Shown one piece after another: positions 56,742 through 64,000 of a stretch of 64,000 nucleotides of DNA (its first letter is position 1; each line of letters begins with the position of its first letter). Position numbers and translations under genes: made by a program. This stretch comes from Oscheius sp. JU75. Lineage: Eukaryota; Nematoda; Chromadorea; Rhabditida; Rhabditidae. The stretch covers positions 1-64,000 of the forward strand of contig JASJZC010000005.1 of the NCBI GenBank assembly GCA_037178855.1. Reading direction: 5' to 3'. The notes under the pieces are model-generated. The model had not been told where the DNA came from. It worked only from the letters and a program-made list of their open reading frames with translations, and made no database searches.

Positions 56742-57408
56742 TTGGGTTGGTAAATAAGTCTTTCCGCTTTTTGTAAACATATCCTTTGCCTTGTTTACGA
56801 AAACGACCGAGCTATTGGTCATAGTAGCTCGTGTTGCTCACTCAGTCCTCTACCACCATCATACAAGACACCACTTCCCTTCTTCTTATTCTCTGTTCGT
56901 TTTGAACCGGACTATTGATGACCTACCACCCTACCATCTTCGACATGTCATGTTAAATGAGTTCCTCAAAAGCACGAATGGAGCCCAAACGGCGGCTAAT
57001 ATCAACGATGTTCATGGACAAGAGACGACGTCTACGAGGGTATGCCAGTTGTAGTCTATTGCTTTCGGACTGGGGAAAAAGCGTTGAAGATGAGCCAAGG
57101 TCAGGTCGACCAACAAGTTTCGATGAATCGCTGCTGCAGCTCGTGAACGAGAACAATCAGCAGACTATCGATGAACTAGCAGAGGCGCTGTCTGTCAGAT
57201 GAGAGAATATCCTTTTTGTCACGCCTGGTGACGGAAGATAAGAAGTGGGTAACGTACGTAAACTTTCAAAGCAAGCGTCAATGGGCAGATACCAAGTCCT
57301 GATGTGACAGCCGACCCCATCAAAAGTAGACTTTGTGTTTACTGGGATATCGAAAGAGTGGTGCACTGGAAATTGCTGGATGTTGGAACTTCCCTTACGG
57401 CCGCCATA
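56742..57408 (+). mobile_element. 5' half of mariner A (right copy)
   Basis: Starts with TIR TTGGGTTGGTAAATAAGTCT beside TA and stops at GCCGCCATATA in the transposase region between the first and second catalytic residues. An internal deletion follows LAEALSVR. Confidence 0.85.
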
Positions 57409-57410
57409 TA

Positions 57411-57844
57411 TTGGATTGGTAACTAAGTCTTTTCGCTTTTTCAAATGCAAAAATTTATTGACTTCCAAACAACTTTTTCATTCGTTATAATCACCATTAT
57501 GATCTACCACGTCTGCCCATTTCACGAGTAGCTTACGGATGCCACGTTAGTAAACCACCTGGGGTTTTGTCGCGAAGAAGTTTGTCAACCAGGTTTTAAG
57601 TGCGCCGTCGGAATCGAACTGTTGTCCTCCAATCTCGTTGTTGAGAATCCAAAACAGATAATAGTCGGAAGGGGCAAGGTCCGGGCTATAAGGAGGATGG
57701 GAATCTTCCAACCTAGGTCGTGGATCTTGGAGCGAGTGAGTTTTGCAACTGCAAGTTTGCAAGTTGTCCATCAGCAGGATAGCCTTCGACTTCAGCGGCC
57801 GTTTCTGACGAAGTGCAATGGCAACCTTTTCAAGTTTCTGATTG
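57411..57844 (-). mobile_element. Inverted 3' half of mariner A (right copy)
   Basis: The outward 3' TIR TTGGATTGGTAACTAAGTCT begins at 57411 directly after a TA. The body ends at 57844 before another TA. Reverse-complemented, it continues the 57408 fragment seamlessly (ATA then TACAATCAGAAACTTG), so the 3' half has been flipped in place. Confidence 0.85.
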
Positions 57845-57846
57845 TA

Positions 57847-58932
57847 TTGGGTTGGTAAATAAGTCTTTTCGCTTTTTGTAAATATGTCCCTTGCCTCGTT
57901 TACGACAACGGCCGAGCTATTGGTTATAGCACCTCGTGTTGCTCACTCAGTCCTCTACCACCACCATGCAAGACACCACTTCCCTTCTTCTTATTCTCTA
58001 TTCTCTGTTCGTTTTGATTCGGACTATTGATGACCTGCCATCCTACGATTTGCGACATGAGTTCCTGAGCTGCAGCTCGTCAACGAGAACAATCGCCAGA
58101 CTACCCGTGAACTAGCAGAGGCACTGTCTGTCAGTCATGCTGCAGTGGAACATCATTTGAAGCAATTGAGGTTTATGAAGAAACTGGGCACTTGGTTGCC
58201 GCATGACCTCAGTGACACCCAGAAGTGGCAGCGCATGTCCGTCGCCCATTCTCTCCTGTCCAGGTATGAGAGGAAATCCTTTTTAACCATGCCTGGTGAT
58301 GGGGAATGAGAAGTGGGTAACGTAGGTAAACTTCCAACGGAAGCGTCAATGGGTGGATCCAGGGCAGACACCAAGTCCTGATGTGAAACCTGACATCCAT
58401 CAAAAGAAGATTATGCTCTGTGTTTCCTGGGAAATCGAAGAAGTGGTGCACTGGGAACTGCTGGATGCTGGAACTACCCTTACGGCTGCCATATACAGCC
58501 AGCAACTTGAAAAGGTTACCGTTGCATTTCGTCGGAAGCGGTCGCTGAAGTCGAAAGTCATCCTGCAGATGGACAACGCGCGCCTCCATGTTGCAAAACT
58601 CACTCGCTCCAAGATCCACGACCTGGGTTGGGAGATTTTATCCCATGCTCCATATAGCCCGGATCTTGCTCCTTCCGACTATTATCTGTTCCGGATTCTC
58701 AACAACGAGATTGGAGGACAACAGTTCGATTCCGACGGCGCACTTAAAACCTGGTTGACAAACTTCTTCGCGACAAAACCCCAGGTGGTCTACTAACGTG
58801 GCATCCGTAAGCTACTCGTGAAATGGGCAGACGTGGTAGATCATAATGGTGATTATAACGAATGAAAAAGTTGTTTGGAAGTCAATAAATTTTTGCATTT
58901 GAAAAAGCGAAAAGACTTAATTACCAATCCAA
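57847..58932 (+). mobile_element. Mariner C (right copy), internally deleted
   Basis: 1086 bp, TA-flanked. The transposase C-terminal half is open at 58353-58796 (LQMDNARLHVAKL ... YSPDLAPSDYYLF, DD34D spacing). The HTH region is deleted (LRHEFL joined to LQLVNEN) and a TGA interrupts the region of the first catalytic Asp. It cannot be autonomous. Confidence 0.88.
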
Positions 58933-59047
58933 TAAGACGTTTGTTTATAGGTAAAGACTAGGGTCTGACAGAGTATGTAGAGGAGAGACAGAGGGACAGA
59001 GAAAAGAACGAGAGACAGAGAGACAGATACATGACTGTTGCTTTCAG

Positions 59048-59452
59048 TCAAGAAAACCGTTACTGGTTATGGTGAATGTCAGCTAATGGAGGCTCTTTAC
59101 GTCAATCGCGTCCCACTTGCGGGCGGAATGTATACCAACAACGACTTCATGGGCTATTCTGGAGGAATTTACAAGGAGGTTACCCCACAACCTGTCCGTC
59201 TAAATCAAAAATCCCGAGCTCTCGCCCGATGAACAATGTTGCCGATAACGCTGTCAACGTCATTGGCTGGGGAACAGAATATATTAGCCAAGAGAAGTAC
59301 TGGATTGTTGTCACTTCGTGAGGGTCCGAATGGTATTTCGGAAGCTGAAGAAATGTTCCGTTTTAGGCATCTTCCATCTGAAAAAAGGCTACAACAACAT
59401 GAGTCTGGAGAAGAGAATGGGCGGTGTCTCTATGGCCATCAACACCGTTTGA
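59048..59452 (+). pseudogene. Papain-like (C1A) homologue, 3' exons only (right copy)
   Basis: Mirror of 20312-20716. The first visible exon follows CTTTCAG at 59047. The catalytic His position is Asn (VADNAVNVIGWG) in both arms, so the change is not a one-arm sequencing error. Confidence 0.6.
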
Positions 59453-59506
59453 AAGGAGCGAGCATGATGCGAATAAAGACACACTGAATGTTTTTTTAGA
59501 AGAGAT

Positions 59507-62500
59507 TTACAAAAACGAATAGTAGACCATGTAAAAGTTGTACAGGATCAAAATGGGAATGACAAACTTGTAGTAGTACTCGACCTGAGCCATGCGCTGC
59601 AGGGAGAACTTGTGCTGTGGACGCTGTTCAAAGTACATGTACAGTACGCGCCAGCAAAAGACAAAGACAGTGTTCATCATGGTGAGCGTCATGATCCAGG
59701 CTGAAAACATGGCATTTTCAAGGAAAAGAAACTCAGAAACCGATAGCCGGCATACTGTCAAAGTCGATAGGAAGGCTGTCAACAAGATGAGAGACAGCCA
59801 GGCATTCAGAGACCATGCAGAAACAGAGCCAAGCGATGACGTGTCGACTGTGCACGAGGGAGAGAAGGTAGACCAGGCTGCAAATGAGGAAGTGTGAAAT
59901 TTCCAAAAGCTCTTTGCGATGCTCACAATCGGCATGGAACGGCCAGAACGATTTAAAAAACCTTCAGCTTCACTCACACAGAGAGTCCGAAGACCGGATT
60001 GGCCATTCTGGTCGTGTAGAAGACATCAACTCTCTTGAACATGAAGTTTAGAAATCCCACTGAGCGGACGATAGTCGCCGGATATCTTAAAATCATTCAG
60101 TATTGCTTGCACTGGTATCAAACTTTTTCGGATTCTCGATCCTGTAAGAACCTGGCAGAAGGTACAGAGTTTTTGGCTCCACGACTATCAACTGGTACTG
60201 TCCAGCATAGATTGGTGTTTTTGTTCCAGTTTTCAACGGTGGTCGTTTGGTTGTTCCCAGCATAATGAGGTTCACTCTGGAATTGGGAATGTTTTGAGAC
60301 AGAGTGTGAACGAAAGAGACAGAGAGATAGTGCGATAAAAATATAATACACTCTGTCAAGAAAGTATAGACGGTTGCGTTTTTTCGCCGTTTTGTCAACT
60401 TGCGTTTGTTTTCATGACTTGAAACCAATTGCAAATGAAAGAACGAGTTGAAAAACCCTCAGGAACATGTCAACATCAATAGTCATAAGTGAGAAAAAAA
60501 AATTTGAACCACCGATTTTCGAAAATCGCTGTCAAGAAAGTATAGACGGTTTACGCGCGGTCGACGATTTTGACGTTTTCGAAACGGTTTTGGTGGTTTT
60601 TTTGTATTGCTTTACTGTTCATTTATGTCTTGTTTTCTGTTTCCAGTATTCTACAACGAATTTAGATGCCTCGTGGCTCACAACTTTCTGTTCTTGAAAA
60701 GACGAGAATTATAGCACTCAGGGAGGGTGGTTTGAGCGTTGCAGAAATCGCCAAACGTGTGAAACGATCTGAAGCCGGCGTACGACATGTGATTAACCCG
60801 GGGCATGGATATTACAAGAAAAAACGCTCAGGGAGACCTCAAAAGTTGTCAGCAAGAGATAAACGCCGTGTTGCTGCCCACTTTTCGAACACGATGTCTT
60901 CCCTTCGAAAGGCTCCAGCTGAATTGGGACTCTATGTATCTCACGAAACGATCAGATCTGCTATCAAGAAGACGAAAACAATCGTACACAAACGGAAAAA
61001 GGTTGCCCCCGCCTTGCAACAACGTCATAAGGCTGTCCGACTGAAGTTCTGCAGGGATAATGTCCAACGCAACTGGGACGAAGTACGCTTCTTGAGTGTT
61101 TGAAATTTTTCGCAATCTAGGTCATCTTCAGTGACGAAAAAAAGTTCAATTGTGATGGCCCTGACAACTTCGCATTCTACTGGCATGATATTCGAAAAGA
61201 AGAACAGTACCATACAACGAGGAATTTTGGAGGTGGCAGTGTGATGTGCTGGGCTGCAGTGTCAGTGAATGAGACAGTCGACCTTGTCTTCACGAGCTCC
61301 CGTATGAATGCTCAAGATTACATTCGTATTCTTGACGGATCGCTAATTCCATTTGTCCAAACTCTCGGACAGAATTGTGTTTTCCAACAAGATAACGCGT
61401 CGATTCATACAGCTCGTGACACCCTTAACTACTTGCGAGGTTGTAACATTCCCCTTTTACCATGGCCTGCTCGTAGCCCCGACCTCAATATTGTCGAAAA
61501 TGTATGGGGTATTATTGTACGGGACGTTTATAGGAATGGAAAACAGTATGGAACTGTAGATGACCTGAAGAATGGTATTCGTAGTGCTTGGAACAAAATC
61601 CAGCCTTCTATGCTACGTAAACTGTACGATTCTATTCCCAAGCGTGTTTGCGATGTTCTTGTGTCCAAAGGTGGGCCAAGCCGTTATTAGTTGTTAGTTT
61701 TTGCTTGGAAAAAAATTGTTATGTAGTTCAAGAAATAAACTGTCTATACTTTCTTGACAGCGATTTTCGAAAATTAGTGGCTCAAATTTTTTTTCTGACT
61801 TATGACTGTTGATGTTGACATGTTCCTGAGGGTTTTTCAACTCGTTCTTTCATTTGCAATTGGTGTCAAGTCATGAAAACAACCGCAAGTTGGCAAAACG
61901 TCGAAAAAACGCAACCGTCTATACTTTCTTGACAGAGTGTAGAGATGGTCACTCACTGGGAAATCGGCTGCGGAGTGTAGATGGTAATAGAACAATTTTG
62001 CTCGTCGTTGGGATACTTGTCATAGCGGAGATGGCACGTAGTACGGATCTGGTATCGGACCTACAAGATTTCTTATTCGATTTAGCGAGACAAACACTTA
62101 CAGACACAATAACTTGTCCATTATTCCGAATACTTATCCTTGTGGGTTCGGATTGTAAGAGATCCGATGTTCGGGCGTACATTTCTGTCACATACAGTCT
62201 CGGCATGAAAGGTTCCATGTTGGCAGCTTTCAGATATCTTCTCGTTTTCGAAACACTGTTGATACCACCGTAAAGAGTGGAGTTCCATTTTAGACGAGGA
62301 TCTCTCCAACTCTGAGGAAAAGATTTTGCATCAGTCTCTATGTCTTTCTCTGTCTCTCTATTTCCCCCCTGTCTATTCTAACTTACCACCATAAGAGTTC
62401 CATGCATTGTCATCACTCCATATCTTTCATCCTGAAACCACTCCTATTTCATTTTCAAAATCCACAAACCAGATTTTGAAGATGTTCAATTGCGAGTCCA

Positions 62501-62722
62501 ACCGTTACATTGACCGGAGGCTTGAGAGAAGTGACCGAATAGTCGTACTTGTTTCTGCCTCCTGGTGACAGAATATCATTTAAGAGAGCAGTCTGGTCAC
62601 TGTTTAGGCAAGGGCTGCTGGAAAAGGCAAACCTCCCAATAAGTCCTATGAGCAAAGTCCAACTTGCTCGGTGTGAATAGAACGAGATCAAGTAGAGTCC
62701 ATAGGTTCAGTCCGGAGGACAT
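59507..62722 (-). CDS. Cys-loop ligand-gated ion channel subunit (right copy)
   Basis: Same gene as 17045-20257: ATG complement ends at 62722 and stop complement at 59507-59509. The Cys-loop (CHLRYDKYPNDEQNC) and the M4-like end are unchanged. The Tc3-like element occupies an intron at 60349-61939. The 3' end overlaps nothing; the convergent papain-like fragment ends 55 bp away at 59452. Confidence 0.75.
60349..60551. repeat. Tc3-like left TIR with internal direct copy (IR/DR)
   Basis: CACTCTGTCAAGAAAGTATA at the tip and CGCTGTCAAGAAAGTATAG again at about 60527. Mirrored at 61736-61939. Confidence 0.85.
60666..61690 (+). CDS. Tc3-like DD34E transposase with 38-bp intron, complete
   Basis: Cut-and-paste transposase acting at TA targets. 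ATG 60666 (MPRGSQLSVLEKTRIIALRE); 60666-61082 gives 139 codons. A 38-bp GT-AG intron (61083-61120) is followed by 61121-61690, giving 189 codons and TAG: 328 residues, the usual size for Tc3 transposase (about 329), which also has an intron. Domains: HTH LSVAEIAKRVKRSEAGVRHV, a GRPQKLS (GRPR-like) hook, second HTH region, then VIFSDEKKFNCDGPD (first Asp), QQDNASIH (second Asp), and PDLNIVENVWG with the Glu exactly 34 residues later. No stop or frameshift is seen. This is the only copy in the window with all catalytic residues and intact TIRs, so it is potentially active. Confidence 0.93.
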
Positions 62723-63091
62723 TTCCTGTTGAGCAGTACGTGCGCAGTGTGAGGGGACAGTTTATATTTTGAAATGTGACCCATGGACGGTTGTTTATAG
62801 ACCCGATAGGAGGCCGCAAACTGGACGACAGCTATTCAAAATCCAGAGATCTTGATCTCCCACACGTTTTCCCATTGAAGCCGATGGGAAACGCTTTTTT
62901 TGCAGGCACGTCTGCACAGAGGAAAATTCCCCGAACGCAATACTGAAATTCCTATTAATCTTGAGGTTCCTATTACTCCGCCGAGTAAGCTCTCGACTGT
63001 TTTCTTCCCCGACGCAGAGTGAACCTCGATCGAAGCAGGTGAATTTCAAGCAGAGGAAGTTTACCCCCTTGCTAGAATATAACATTGTAGA

Positions 63092-64000
63092 ATGGAAGCT
63101 ACAACAATCAACACGTTTTACCTTCTCCCGCCGAGTCCATATGGTGAGCATCATAATCTGGCCAGGATCTGTATTTTCCTCTTCAACATCATTTTACTGA
63201 TCTGCCAATTGATCTTTCTCAAAGGAGCCTGGTCTCTGATGGGCTGGAACTCGAACTTCTCGTTCACGGTCCTAATTGCCATGGCCCTGTCGGCCAGTCA
63301 GTCGCTTATTGTTGAATGTGTCGCGGTTGCCTTGAGTGATGTGGATACGGAAGCATGGAAAAGTGCTCAGTACATGTGGAGAGTAAGTTGCTAGTAACGG
63401 AGAGACGCTTCAAGAAGGTGAAGATGAGCAATCTTGGACAGTATTTTGTTCAAGATTGCTCAACAGAGCCTTACTCAAAATACTGCTAGAGCTAGCCTAA
63501 ACAACTATCGCTCTTAGGGGCTCAGCAACCGTTATAAACAAATTTTTCTGAACCCTGTCGAATCCATCTCTCAAACGGACTCGAACATGATTTGACTTGC
63601 CAACAATTAGTGTGCGCACAAAGGACAATCTTTCTACTACTAAAGCGCAACTGTGTCTGTCTGTCCATCCATCAACACGAACCAAAAGATGGCAAATCTT
63701 GACATGTCAAGCAGTTAGTTAATGGGAGACGCATGGAAACTTCATATTGCCGCCTATTGTCAATTCTAAATGTCAATGCGGCGAAAGTCGTCGTTGACGC
63801 CTGGTTCAAAATAGATTCTCAGCTTCTCGGCTCCCTTTTCTGCGTCCCCAATGCTACTACCATAGTTTTATCTTTCATTCTGACGGCACATCGCTTTATC
63901 TACACTGCTTTCCCTTTCTCAGGAGACAGAATATTCACGCCAGTCTTAGCCAAGGTAATTTCTCAATGATTTATATGAAAGATACAAACAGATTCTGCTC
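63092..64000 (+). CDS. Nematode 7TM chemoreceptor (right copy, 3' truncated by window)
   Basis: Mirror of 15423-16676. Exon 1 63092-63382 (97 codons, MEATTINT ... AQYMWR) is open here because the A run near 63361 is one base longer than in the left arm. The next recognisable exon ends at 63954 (GDRIFTPVLAK). The rest lies beyond 64000. The intervening intron carries the dispersed repeat (63590-63720). Confidence 0.75.

Larger units (their letters stand above)
60349..61939 (+). mobile_element. Tc3-like transposon, right copy, apparently intact
   Basis: 1591 bp with TA at 60347-60348 and 61940-61941. TIRs are about 200 bp with terminal CACTCTGTCAAGAAAGTATA and an internal repeat of the same core at about 60531 and 61741. 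Contains a complete transposase gene (60666-61690). Confidence 0.93.
40320..64000 (-). repeat. Right arm of giant inverted repeat
   Basis: Mirror of 15769-39410 (see there). It begins CTCACTCAGTCCTCTACC within the mariner and continues past the end of the window, so the true arm length is unknown. This arm lacks the inner truncation: it retains telomere, subtelomere and complete mariner. Confidence 0.97.

Noticed and set aside
1-64000. Spliced-leader RNA, rRNA or snRNA genes
   Set aside because: No SL1-like 22-mer, 5S or U6-type sequence was recognised on either strand by eye; only a tRNA-Tyr relic was found.
16000-64000. The arms as ancient paralogous duplications
   Set aside because: Introns, transposons and even inactivating mutations are shared base for base over 23 kb, so divergence is far too low for old duplicates.

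Overview
The window is a piece of a nematode nuclear genome. The evidence is a 598-bp uninterrupted array of the nematode telomere hexamer (TTAGGC, read here as GCCTAA), short GT-AG introns (about 35-60 bp, one of 38 bp) with typical TTTCAG acceptors, mariner and Tc3-like transposons, nematode-type chemoreceptors and clear metazoan genes. The species cannot be named from sequence alone. Introns are unusually rich in degenerate TCTG/CTGT tracts.

The dominant structure is a giant inverted repeat. Left arm 15769-39410 is the reverse complement of right arm 40320-64000. Paired positions sum to 79730 near the axis and 79769 at the far end, so more than 23.6 kb per arm is collinear; the right arm runs off the window, so 1-15768 may be palindromic too. 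The centre (39411-40319) is the telomere array plus 217 bp of subtelomere plus the first 94 bp of a mariner. The array orientation makes it the proper left-end cap of the RIGHT arm; the left arm stops inside the same mariner and abuts the distal tip of the telomere.

Region 1-15768 (present once in the window): a frameshifted cytochrome P450, a secreted Ala/Pro-rich protein, a forkhead/AT-hook transcription factor, a truncated tRNA-Tyr, a tachykinin-type neuropeptide GPCR, and a 7TM chemoreceptor.

Each palindrome arm, from outside towards the telomere, carries: a second 7TM chemoreceptor (paralogue of the one at 12083); a Cys-loop ligand-gated channel with a Tc3-like transposon in an intron; the 3' part of a papain-like gene lacking the catalytic His, next to a pile of rearranged mariners; Bicaudal-D (about 727 codons, 17 exons); the UFM1-specific protease UFSP2; a TraB-domain protein (TRABD); a cation-diffusion-facilitator transporter; and a terminal mariner. 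Chemoreceptor, channel and GPCR point to neuronal/sensory function; BICD, UFSP2, TRABD and CDF are housekeeping. No operon is evident.

The two arms differ mostly by 1-nt (often homopolymer) indels that break the frame in one arm but not the other. This suggests residual long-read consensus error or two closely related haplotypes, so every single-base frameshift reported here should be treated with caution.
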